Both the position numbers and the translations under genes were made by a program. The notes below the pieces were generated by a model. The model was given only the letters and a program-made list of their open reading frames with translations. It was not told the origin of the DNA and made no database searches. A DNA stretch of 64,000 nucleotides, from positions 992,001 to 1,056,000 of the forward strand of contig NZ_CP122458.1 of the NCBI RefSeq assembly GCF_032598905.1, read 5' to 3'. Shown piece by piece: positions 46,310 through 55,655 of the stretch; position 1 is the first letter of the stretch; each line of letters starts with the position of its first letter. The DNA comes from Streptomyces sp. 11x1 (GTDB taxonomy: Bacteria > Actinomycetota > Actinomycetes > Streptomycetales > Streptomycetaceae).

Positions 46310-46945
46310 TCAGTCCAGGCCGGGCAAGGGGCGCCGGGCGACCTCGTGGGCCTCGTCCGCCGACAGGCCCAGCATGCGCATGACCATCTCGGCGAGATGC
46401 ACCGCGGCCTCGTCGCCGTCCACCTCGGGGTGGGTGAACCGCAGCTCCACCAGGGACAGCAGGGTTCCGCCCAGTGCTGACAGGGCGACCACCGGGTCGG
46501 GAGTGGTGAAGCGGCCGGAGGCGATGCCGACCTGCAGATCACGCAAGGCGCGTCGGGCCAGCCCGTTGTCCGAGTGGATGTACCCGAGGCCGCGGTGGCG
46601 CAGGACCTGCATCAGCTCCGGGTGCGAGTCGGCCATCCGGGCGCTGAGCCGGAAGCCCGCTGCGACCAGCTCCGCCGGGTCGTCGATCCCCGCCAGACGC
46701 TCGTCGAAGGCCTGGCCGAACTCCTCCAGGGCGTCCACCACCGCCGTCTCGAACAACTCCGCCTTGGAGTCGAAGTGGTTGTAGAAGGAGCCGAAGCCCA
46801 CGTCCGCGCGCTCGGCGATCGCCTGGATGCTCGCGCTGGTGTCACCGCTCTCGGCGAGTATCTGCCGGGCCGCTCGCACAAGAGCCCTGCGGGTCTCCGC
46901 GCGACGCCGCTCGAACCGGTTGCCGGGAAGGGCTGACGTAGACAT
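46310..46945 (-). CDS. TetR-family transcriptional regulator
   Basis: This 211-residue TetR-type repressor has a helix-turn-helix (about 12-60: RAETRRALVRAARQILAESG, IQAIAERADVGFGSFYNHF) and a helical ligand domain. It starts at ATG 46945 and ends 3 bases from the DUF2993 remnant that faces it. A TGATGA-AC-TCATCA palindrome lies 40 bases in front of the start. The ligand and target are unknown. Confidence 0.9.
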   Translation of the reverse strand: MSTSALPGNRFERRRAETRRALVRAARQILAESGDTSASIQAIAERADVGFGSFYNHFDSKAELFETAVVDALEEFGQAFDERLAGIDDPAELVAAGFRLSARMADSHPELMQVLRHRGLGYIHSDNGLARRALRDLQVGIASGRFTTPDPVVALSALGGTLLSLVELRFTHPEVDGDEAAVHLAEMVMRMLGLSADEAHEVARRPLPGLD

Positions 46946-46985
46946 GCGCAGAGTCTAACCGCCGGGACGACGGGGATCACAGTCC

Positions 46986-46999
46986 TGATGAACTCATCA
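46986..46999. promoter_or_regulatory. Candidate TetR operator palindrome
   Basis: TGATGAACTCATCA has perfect 6-base arms and lies 40 bases upstream of the minus-strand TetR gene. It is the only marked dyad in its AT-richer leader and so is a good candidate for autoregulation. Confidence 0.5.
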
Positions 47000-47022
47000 T
47001 TTCCTGCCAAGTTGCACCGCTC

Positions 47023-47059
47023 GGTCTCGTCGTGACCGCTGCGCGGTCAGGACGAGACC
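47023..47059 (-). terminator. Hairpin after the GNAT gene
   Basis: GGTCTCGTC..TGACCGC (47023-47039) pairs with GCGGTCA..GACGAGACC (47043-47059) to make a long stem with one bulged base and a very short loop. It lies 21 bases past the end of the minus-strand GNAT gene and before the TetR promoter. Confidence 0.65.
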
Positions 47060-47080
47060 ACAGAACTGTCGAGCACGAGC

Positions 47081-47620
47081 TCAATCAGCGGACATGACAG
47101 CGGGCCGCATGCCCAGCCACTGCTCGGCATCCCAGGCATGGAACCGCTCCACCTCGGTGAACCCCAGTTTCGCCGCGAGGCCCATCGAGCCGACGTTGGC
47201 AGTCTGGGTGTGGAGCACCAGCGGTTCGCCGGGAAGGACGCCGTCGAACCAGTCGAGTGCCGCAGCGCACGCCTCGGCGGCGTATCCGAATCCCCACACA
47301 CACGGCAGGAACAGGTAGCCGAGATCGACCTTCCCCGCAGCAACCGGGCGGCTGTGCTCCGGTGCTCTCCTGAGCAGGACCTGGCCGACCATCACCCCAT
47401 CAAGATCAACAACGAAAATCCCCGGCCGCCGCCCGGGCACCTCGGGCATCTCGCGCTCCAGCTCGTCACGCGGGCGCGGGCCGCCGAGGTAGGTGTGCAC
47501 CTCCGGCGAGGCGTGCAGCTCGATGAACGCCGCACGGTCCCGGGCCTCGGACTCACGGAGCACGAGCCTCTCGGTCCTGATCGGCGCAGGGGGCCAGGCG
47601 ACGGGTCCCAGCTCAGTCAT
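47081..47620 (-). CDS. GNAT-family N-acetyltransferase (RimJ/RimL type)
   Basis: This 179-residue acetyltransferase has IRTERLVLRESEARDRAAFI at the N-terminus, the acceptor-side motif VHTYLGG, VMVGQVLLRR, and the acetyl-CoA loop region LGYLFLPCVWGFGYAAEACA followed by NVGSMGLAAKLGFTEVERF. The substrate is unknown. The frame is open back to ATG 47818, which overlaps the stop of the quinone reductase gene (ATGA). That would add a 66-residue segment with EHVHRHVVEHVQAYADTR, resembling no part of the GNAT fold. So either 47620 is the start or the gene is a coupled fusion. Confidence 0.8.
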   Translation of the reverse strand: MTELGPVAWPPAPIRTERLVLRESEARDRAAFIELHASPEVHTYLGGPRPRDELEREMPEVPGRRPGIFVVDLDGVMVGQVLLRRAPEHSRPVAAGKVDLGYLFLPCVWGFGYAAEACAAALDWFDGVLPGEPLVLHTQTANVGSMGLAAKLGFTEVERFHAWDAEQWLGMRPAVMSAD

Positions 47621-47814
47621 GTCGGCCAGCCAATCAGCACGCTCGGCAGCGATCAAGACTCGCAGACCGATCAAGCCACCGGCCCGGGTGTCGGCGTACG
47701 CCTGAACATGCTCAACCACGTGCCGGTGAACGTGCTCAGTCGATGACGCGCTGACCCACGGGTTCTCGTCGGTGCGCAACGGGCCGTCGACGGCGTCAGG
47801 CAGCCGGGCACTTC

Positions 47815-48738
47815 TCATGCCACCTTGATGACAACCTTGCCCGAGGTGTGACCGTTCTCGACGGTGGCGAGGGCGGCCGGGGCGTCGGAAAGCGGATGGA
47901 CGGCCGTGATGACGGGCGCGAGGACTCCGTCGAGGGCCAGCCGGGCCGACCGCTCCAGGTTCTCGCGGTCGACACGACGCTCGACGAAACGCCCACCGAG
48001 ATCGAGCACAGACATATCACCCACAGCGATGACGTTGCGGGGATCCCGGGCCAGCGGAGCGACCGTCCGCAGCGAGGCGCCTCCGACCAGGTCGACGATC
48101 CCGTCGACGCCGTCCGGAACCAGCTCGCGTGCCGCGGCGGTGACGTCCTCGGCGGTGTAGTCGATGAACCGCACCCCGATGGCCTCGGCGTGCTCGCGTT
48201 TGGCGGCACTTCCGGTGCCGATCACACTCAGCTCGCGCCCGACAGCCAGCCTGGCGACGGCGAGGCCGACCCCGCCCCCGACCCCGTTGACCAGGACCGT
48301 GGCACCGGCCGGGAGACCGAGTTGGTCGAGCACGTCCACCGCGGTCGTCCCGGCCACTGGCAGCGTTGCCGCCACGGTCGCGGACAGGCCCTCCGGGATG
48401 CGTGCGGTGTTCGGCGCGGACAGCACCGTCGTCTCGGCGTAGGTGCCGCCACCGGTGAGCGCGAAGCCGAAGACCGCGTCACCCACCTCGAGCCCGTCGA
48501 CGTCCTCGCCTCGGGCGAGAACGGTTCCGGCTGCTTCCATGCCCAGCGCGCGGGGAAACGGACGCCCGCCGCCGAGCCCGTCGACCAGACCTGAGCGCAG
48601 AAAATGGTCGAGGGGATTCACGCCGGCGACCTCGACCCGGATCAGCACCTCGCCGCGACCGGGGACGGGGTCCGGACGATCGAAGAACTCCTGCACCTCG
48701 GGCCCGCCATACCCGTCGAAACCCCACGCCTGCCCCAT
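47815..48738 (-). CDS. NADPH:quinone reductase-like oxidoreductase
   Basis: This 307-residue zinc-independent medium-chain reductase has the GroES-like part EVLIRVEVAGVNPLDHFLRS, the hinge GLSATVAATLPVAGTTAVDV, and the NADPH loop VLVNGVGGGVGLAVARLA near residue 148. Proteins of this type reduce quinones or reactive alkenals. It follows a MerR-family gene on the same strand with a 106-base spacer that holds a MerR-like dyad. MerR control in response to an electrophile is likely. Confidence 0.88.
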   Translation of the reverse strand: MGQAWGFDGYGGPEVQEFFDRPDPVPGRGEVLIRVEVAGVNPLDHFLRSGLVDGLGGGRPFPRALGMEAAGTVLARGEDVDGLEVGDAVFGFALTGGGTYAETTVLSAPNTARIPEGLSATVAATLPVAGTTAVDVLDQLGLPAGATVLVNGVGGGVGLAVARLAVGRELSVIGTGSAAKREHAEAIGVRFIDYTAEDVTAAARELVPDGVDGIVDLVGGASLRTVAPLARDPRNVIAVGDMSVLDLGGRFVERRVDRENLERSARLALDGVLAPVITAVHPLSDAPAALATVENGHTSGKVVIKVA

Positions 48739-48795
48739 CTTCCGCCGCCTCTCGTACGACCGACCCGGTGATTCCGGGCGTTGTCGTCATCCTCA

Positions 48796-48816
48796 CCTCT
48801 GACATTGACGTAAAGG
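48796..48816 (-). promoter_or_regulatory. Candidate MerR-type operator/promoter
   Basis: Read on the minus strand, the sequence GTTGCCCTTTACGTCAATG followed by TCAGAGG lies 58-90 bases before the quinone-reductase start. It has a TTG..CAA dyad spanning what would be the -35/-10 spacer, typical of promoters activated by MerR proteins. Match quality is modest. Confidence 0.4.
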
Positions 48817-48844
48817 GCAACCGACTGAGACGCAGATCACAGCA

Positions 48845-49240
48845 TCAGGCCGTCCGCGCCACCGGCTCCGGGCCCGTGGACAGCTCCGCCCGGTGCCGAC
48901 TGTTGGCCCTGACCAGCACGTCGAGTGCATCCCGGGTCTCGATCAGGTGCGCGATGTCGGCGTCGATCCGATCGCGCTCGCGCATCATCGCCGTGAACGT
49001 CTCTTCGGCGACGCCCAGGCCACCCGGGACGTCCACACACGGCAGCACGGTCGCGATCACCCGGCTGGACATACCCGCGTCGAACAGCTGTCGGATGAGC
49101 GACACGCGCTGGACGGTGGCATCGGAATAGTGACGCTGTCCCGCGTCGGAACGTGAACTGGTCGGCAGGCCCTGCTCTTCGTAGTACCGCAGGGAGCGCG
49201 GACTCACGCCCGTACGCTTGGACAACTCGCCTATCCGCAT
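48845..49240 (-). CDS. MerR-family transcriptional regulator
   Basis: This 131-residue MerR regulator has a winged helix (MRIGELSKRTGVSPRSLRYY, EEQGLPTSSRSDAGQRHYSD), a linker VQRVSLIRQLFDAGMSSRVI and a coiled-coil helix EETFTAMMRERDRIDADIAH. It lacks an obvious C-terminal metal-binding cysteine set, so it is likely to sense an organic compound. ATG 49240 is the family start. The in-frame sequence just upstream is a transposase remnant, not part of this gene. It probably controls the quinone reductase gene downstream. Confidence 0.87.
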   Translation of the reverse strand: MRIGELSKRTGVSPRSLRYYEEQGLPTSSRSDAGQRHYSDATVQRVSLIRQLFDAGMSSRVIATVLPCVDVPGGLGVAEETFTAMMRERDRIDADIAHLIETRDALDVLVRANSRHRAELSTGPEPVARTA

Positions 49241-49255
49241 CCTTGAGAGCCTACG

Positions 49256-49558
49256 CCCCTTCTTCAGGTCGCCGGTCGTGTCCACCACGAGCATGGCCTG
49301 CCCATCCGTCGGATGCTCCAGCACGTAGCCGCGCAGGCCGTCGCGGACCAGGTCGGCGTCCCACTTTGCCCGCCCGAGCAGGTGCTGTTCTTACGACAGG
49401 TCCGAGAGCAGCCCAAGGAACAAGTCCCGCACCCGGCGCCGGGGTTCGACCCGCGCGAAGCGGCCCGCGATCCGCTGGATCAGGCCCTCGAATGACTCCG
49501 GCCGGCCGGCCCGGTCTACGCTGTGACCTTCGGCCACCGCATGATCTCCAGTCTTCAC
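49256..49558 (-). pseudogene. IS701-like transposase N-terminal remnant
   Basis: From GTG 49558 the minus strand reads ESFEGLIQRIAGRFARVEPR, RRVRDLFLGLLSDLS, an in-frame TAA at 49391-49393, then EQHLLGRAKWDADLVRDGLR, GYVLEHPTDGQAMLVVDTTG and DLKKG. These are the start and the next conserved block of an IS701-type transposase with about 20 residues lost between them. The remnant ends 16 bases before the merR start. The catalytic region is gone, so the element is dead. The family name is from recall of the characteristic RFARVEPRRR and HLLGRAxWDAD blocks. Confidence 0.7.
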
Positions 49559-49628
49559 ACACCGATGATCAACGGTGGCCGCGCCCGTTTTCACAGCCCC
49601 CTCACCGCAGATCGCGCCAGGAGGACAT

Positions 49629-50033
49629 ATGCGACACGGCGAAGTCTGGTGGGTCGAGTTTGATGAGCGACGGCCGGTCGTGCTGCTGCCGGGAGACGAG
49701 GCGTCCCGGTTCCGGGCGATGCAGGTCGTCGCTCCGGCGGGCGTCGACATCAGTGGTCTGGGCGTGGAAGTGGCCGTCGGCGCCGCGGAAGGACTGCCCT
49801 TCGAAGGCGTGCTGCGGTTCGCGCTCCCGCGTCCAGGCTTCACCCCGTGCACGTGGCTGACCACCGTCTCCCGGGACGACCTGATCGAGCGGGCAGGCGT
49901 GCTGTCCTCCGTGAAGCTCAGCGAGATCGAGGACGCCCTCCGCATTGCTGGACAGCCGCAGGAATGGACCGAGACGGCAGCCGCGAAGCTCAGCGAGATG
50001 AAGGATGCCCTCCGCCTCGGTGGACTGGAGTGA
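49629..50033 (+). CDS. MazF/PemK-like growth-inhibitor toxin homologue, no antitoxin seen
   Basis: This 134-residue protein begins MRHGEVWWVEFDERRPVVLL, the typical first strand and loop of MazF/PemK endoribonucleases. It continues MQVVAPAGVDISGLGVEVAV and the core end TPCTWLTTVSRDDLIERAGV followed by LSSVKLSEIEDALRIAG. The ATG 49629 has AGGAGG. The end carries a near copy of one helix: KLSEIEDALRIAG and KLSEMKDALRLGG. A cognate antitoxin gene, normally just upstream on the same strand, is absent; the space holds a transposase remnant. It may be a solitary, inactive or re-purposed toxin fold. Confidence 0.72.
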   Translation: MRHGEVWWVEFDERRPVVLLPGDEASRFRAMQVVAPAGVDISGLGVEVAVGAAEGLPFEGVLRFALPRPGFTPCTWLTTVSRDDLIERAGVLSSVKLSEIEDALRIAGQPQEWTETAAAKLSEMKDALRLGGLE

Positions 50034-50474
50034 GCGGTCAAGGGACGGACGCCGCTGCCCGCAGAGCTGGACCGTTCCGGACCACCCAAGACGGCTGATG
50101 AGATGGGCCGTTGACGGCACCTGGAAACGCACGCGCGACCGTTTCCGAGCCCGACGATCACGCGCTCGGACGCTCCCGTGGGGCCATGCGTATCGCGTGT
50201 GCTCCTCCCGAGTGATCCGCGGGCATCTTCGCCGAAGGCCACCCCGGTGGCAGATCGACCAGTGCTCTCTGGAGCCCGCCGTTCTCCCTCCGCGGGTTGT
50301 TCTCGCCGGAGAACTTCCTCGTCTTCAGCCGACTTTACGGTGATCGCTCCATGACGGCGCACCCGCCGTCGACCGCGTGACGGTCAAGGCATCGGTGGAC
50401 GGGCCGCTGGACGGGCACGGAAGGGATACCGCCGCCCCGGACTCCGCGTCCAGGGAACTCTCAGGCATCCCCTC
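50034..50474. other. Gap with possible transposase scraps
   Basis: No full gene is visible here. A + frame at about 50100-50160 reads MRWAVDGTWKRTRDRF, which recalls the DGTWERI block of IS5-type transposases, but the match is too short to be sure. The rest shows no coding pattern I trust. Confidence 0.3.
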
Positions 50475-50642
50475 CTCGGTCGGCTGGACGAGAACAGCAG
50501 GGTCTACTGCGCCACCGGATTCTCCGGAAAGGGCTTCAAAATGGCCACCGGCCATGGCCACATCGCCGCACACGAGGCGCTCGCCCAACAGACCGTCGAA
50601 GGCCTGGACTTCGTCGGTCCGGACCGGTTCAGGACCAGGTAG
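50475..50642 (+). pseudogene. FAD-dependent amino acid oxidase (SolA-like), C-terminal fragment
   Basis: The + strand reads LGRLDENSRVYCATGFSGKG, FKMATGHGHIAAHEALAQQT and VEGLDFVGPDRFRTR to a TAG at 50640-50642. This is the conserved end of N-methyltryptophan oxidase/sarcosine oxidase-like enzymes, where GFSGKGFKMATG contacts FAD. No N-terminal part is present within 400 bases, so it is a leftover. Confidence 0.65.
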
Positions 50643-50872
50643 CCGCCTGGCTGCCGCCGCCTCGGCGGCCGTGACAACTCGGGCGGTACAGCGCTCCAGT
50701 AGGCGCTGAGCGCGAACGCGCCCCAGTCTCTTCGACGGGGGCGCGTTCGTCCTCTTCGTCGGGCTGAAGTGGACCGGCTCCCTCAGGAAGCCGATGACTG
50801 GCCCACGTGGTGAACGGCTCACCTACACGTCGGCGGAGCTCACCACACCGTGATCACCGCGGCTCGGGCGGT

Positions 50873-52698
<1,826 letters not shown>

Positions 52699-55350
52699 AT
52701 GGACAACCCCACGAACGGCGGGCGCCGCGGGCGTCATCGCCGTCGCTGGACCGCGACCGGTCTGCTGCTCGGCGCCCCCGCTCTCGTCGTGCCGTATCTC
52801 CTGTTCGCGCAGGAGGACTCGCAGGCCGCGACGATCGACTCAGGCGCCTACTACCGGCTGGTCTCGGTGCGCAGCGGCAAGGTCCTGGACGTCAACGGTT
52901 TCTCCACTGCCGACGGCACCCGTATCCAGCAGTGGACCGACCAGAACACCGCCAACCAGCAGTGGAAGCTGAAGCCCGTCGGGGACGGGTACTTCGAGCT
53001 GGTGAACCGCAACAGCGGCAAGGTGCTGGGCATAGCAGGCAATTCCACCGATCGGGCGGCCGCCGCCGAGCAGCAGACCGACAGCTCCGCGACCTCCCAG
53101 GAGTGGAAGGTCGACGAGGTGAGCGGTTCCGAGGCCGTCACCCTCACCTCCCGCAGGAGCGGTCAGGCCCTGGATGTCTCCGGGGGTTCCACGGCCCAGG
53201 GCGCGGCGGTCATCCAGTATCCGGGCCACGGCGGCACCAACCAGCAGTGGAAGCTGGTGAAGGTCGCCGAGGCCCAGGCGTCCAGGGCCGGCGGGGAGCA
53301 GACGACGGCCGCGGCCGGGCCGTATGTGTGGAAGAACGCCCAGGTGGTGGGTGGCGGTTACGTCACCGGTCTGGTGTTCAACCAGAAGGAGAGGGGTCTG
53401 CTGTACGCGCGTACCGACATGGGTGGCGCCTACCGCTGGGACACCGGGGCCGAGCAGTGGATCCCGCTGACCGACTGGCTCGGTGAGAAGGACTGGAACC
53501 TGCTGGGCATCGACTCGCTGGCCACCGACCCCGTCGACCCCAAGCGGCTCTACCTCGGGACGGGCACCTACACCAACGAGTGGGCGGGCAACGGCGCGAT
53601 CCTGCGCTCCACCGACCAGGGCCGCACCTTCCAGCGCACCGATCTGCCGTTCAAGCTGGGCGCCAACGAACCCGGCCGTGGCACGGGCGAACGGCTCGTG
53701 GTCGACCCCGCGGACAACAGCACCCTGCTGCTGGGCACCCGCAAGAACGGCCTGTGGCGCAGCACCGACCACGGCGCGACCTGGAAGCAGGTCTCCTCGT
53801 TCCCGGTCAAGGACGGGGCGGGCAGCGGCGCGGGCATCTCGTTCGTGACGTACGGCAAGGCCGGCAGCAACACGGTCTACGTCGGTGTCAACGACAAGTC
53901 CACCTCCCTGTACCGCTCCACCGACGGCGGCAGCAGCTGGCAGGCCGTTTCCGGGCAGCCCACCGGCCAGATGCCGCACCACGGTGTGATCTCCGGTGAC
54001 GGGTCGCTGTACCTGTCCTACAGCAACAGCATCGGCCCCATGGACGCGACGGCGGGCTCGGTGTGGAAGTACACGCCGTCCAGCGGCGCGTGGAAGAACA
54101 TCTCCCCCTCCCAGGGCGGTTACGGGTTCTCCGGTCTGTCCGTCGACCCGCAGAAGCCCTCCACGGTGATGGTCACCACCCTCGACCGGTGGTGGCCCGA
54201 GGACGAGATCTACCGCACCACCGACGGCGGCACGACCTGGAAGGCCCTGGCCGACAAGTCGACCCGGAACGCCTCCGGCGCTCCGTACGTCGGCACCCAC
54301 ACCGGGCACTGGATGACCGCCCTGGCCATCGATCCCTTCGACTCCGGGCACGTGCTGTACGGCACCGGCAACGCCATCTGGCGCAGCAAGGACGCCAACG
54401 CCTCCGACAGCGGCGGCACCAGCCACTGGGTCTCCGGGGCCCGCGGGCTGGAGGAGACCTCGCTGATGGACGCGATCGCCCCGCCCGGCGGCGCCACCGT
54501 CATCACCTCCATGGGCGACCAGGGCGGCTTCCGCCACGACTCCCTGACCGAGGTGCCCGCCGGGCGGCTGAAGAGCCCGCTGATGAACAACAGCACCGAC
54601 ATCGACTTCGCCCAGTCCAAGCCCTCGGTGATGGTCCGCGTCGGCACGGGCGACACGGGCGACGGCGGCTACTCCACCGACGGCGGCAGCACCTGGAACG
54701 CCTTCAAGGCAGAACCGGTCGCCGACGCGAGCAGCGGCCGCATCGCGCTCGCCGCGGACGGCTCCACCATCGTGTGGACCCAAGCAGGCCAGGCCCCCTA
54801 CCGCTCGACCGACAACGGAGCGAGCTGGTCCAAGGTCAGCGGCCTGGGCACCGACGCCGTGGTCGTCGCCGACCGCTCCACAGCCAAGACCTTCTACTCC
54901 CTGTCCGGCGGCAAGCTCTTCGCCAGCACCGACGGCGGCGCGACCTTCACCGCCCGCGCCACCAGCCTGCCCTCCGGCCGGCTCACCGCCGTCCCCGGCA
55001 TCGCCGGAGACCTGTGGATCGCCGGCAGTGACAAGGGACTGCTGCACTCCACCGACGGCGGCCGCACCTTCACCACGCTCACCACGGTGAAGTCCGCCTC
55101 CGCCCTCGGCTTCGGCAAGGCCAAGACGGGCACCGACTACCAAGCCCTCTACCTGCTCGGCACCGTCGACAACGTCACCGGAGTCTTCCGCTCCACCGAC
55201 AAGGGCGCCACCTGGCTCCGCATCAACGACGACGCCCACCAGTGGGGCGCCATCGGCAGCCTCGGCGTCATCACCGGCGACCCCGACACCTACGGACGCG
55301 TCTACATCGGCACCAACGGACGCGGCCTCCAGTACGGCGACCCGTCCTGA
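52699..55350 (+). CDS. Secreted GH74 xyloglucanase with N-terminal ricin-type lectin domain
   Basis: This 883-residue protein should cut the xyloglucan backbone outside the cell. A basic N-terminus and hydrophobic segment, TGLLLGAPALVVPYLLFAQ, lead to cleavage near SQA-ATI (about residue 44). A ricin-type domain (about 48-195) has three QxW repeats (NQQWKLKP, SQEWKVDE, NQQWKLVK). The GH74 twin seven-bladed propeller (about 210-883) starts YVWKNAQVVGGGYVTGLVFN, with LLYARTDMGGAYRWD holding a catalytic Asp, and has repeated BNR-like blocks such as STDGGSSW, TTDGGTTW, STDKGATW. ATG 52699 has AAGGAG 12 bases upstream. A perfect terminator follows. Confidence 0.93.
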   Translation: MDNPTNGGRRGRHRRRWTATGLLLGAPALVVPYLLFAQEDSQAATIDSGAYYRLVSVRSGKVLDVNGFSTADGTRIQQWTDQNTANQQWKLKPVGDGYFELVNRNSGKVLGIAGNSTDRAAAAEQQTDSSATSQEWKVDEVSGSEAVTLTSRRSGQALDVSGGSTAQGAAVIQYPGHGGTNQQWKLVKVAEAQASRAGGEQTTAAAGPYVWKNAQVVGGGYVTGLVFNQKERGLLYARTDMGGAYRWDTGAEQWIPLTDWLGEKDWNLLGIDSLATDPVDPKRLYLGTGTYTNEWAGNGAILRSTDQGRTFQRTDLPFKLGANEPGRGTGERLVVDPADNSTLLLGTRKNGLWRSTDHGATWKQVSSFPVKDGAGSGAGISFVTYGKAGSNTVYVGVNDKSTSLYRSTDGGSSWQAVSGQPTGQMPHHGVISGDGSLYLSYSNSIGPMDATAGSVWKYTPSSGAWKNISPSQGGYGFSGLSVDPQKPSTVMVTTLDRWWPEDEIYRTTDGGTTWKALADKSTRNASGAPYVGTHTGHWMTALAIDPFDSGHVLYGTGNAIWRSKDANASDSGGTSHWVSGARGLEETSLMDAIAPPGGATVITSMGDQGGFRHDSLTEVPAGRLKSPLMNNSTDIDFAQSKPSVMVRVGTGDTGDGGYSTDGGSTWNAFKAEPVADASSGRIALAADGSTIVWTQAGQAPYRSTDNGASWSKVSGLGTDAVVVADRSTAKTFYSLSGGKLFASTDGGATFTARATSLPSGRLTAVPGIAGDLWIAGSDKGLLHSTDGGRTFTTLTTVKSASALGFGKAKTGTDYQALYLLGTVDNVTGVFRSTDKGATWLRINDDAHQWGAIGSLGVITGDPDTYGRVYIGTNGRGLQYGDPS

Positions 55351-55370
55351 TCGCAGTCCCCAACTCACGC

Positions 55371-55406
55371 GGCGGGGCCGCAGGCACAACTGCCTGCGGC
55401 CCCGCC
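55371..55406 (+). terminator. GH74 terminator, perfect 16-bp stem
   Basis: Arms GGCGGGGCCGCAGGCA (55371-55386) and TGCCTGCGGCCCCGCC (55391-55406) pair perfectly over a CAAC loop, 20 bases after the stop. It is one of the strongest hairpins in the window. Confidence 0.85.
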
Positions 55407-55655
55407 GTGGTTGAAAGAACTCGCTTCGTCCTGCACGAGCTCCTTCTGGTCGCTCTCCGACTTCTGTGGAACATGGAATGTCTAGGGCGGATGAAAAGGT
55501 ACTTGAGGGAAGCAAGGCTCCCATTCCGCTCTGCGCATGAGCACTTTCATCCGTTCACCTGTTGACACAGGGCAGCTATGTGACTGACCTTCATGCGTGA
55601 CATCCGGCGCTTTGGAGTCCGGCCGGAGAGCCGCCCCCCGACCGGGAGTACACCC
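55407..55655 (+). promoter_or_regulatory. Promoter region of the second GH29 gene
   Basis: This 249-base gap contains an AT-richer stretch, GTGGAACATGGAATGTCTAG at about 55469-55488, with a weak dyad GAACAT..ATGTC. A second stretch, CACTTTCATCCGTTCACCTG, lies at about 55542-55561. The ribosome site GGGAG is at 55644-55648. No full copy of the GTTCGACATGTCGAAC palindrome is present. Confidence 0.3.

Noticed and set aside
49629..50033. Complete MazEF toxin-antitoxin pair
   Set aside because: No antitoxin frame with a ribosome site was found directly upstream or downstream; the upstream space is transposase DNA on the other strand.
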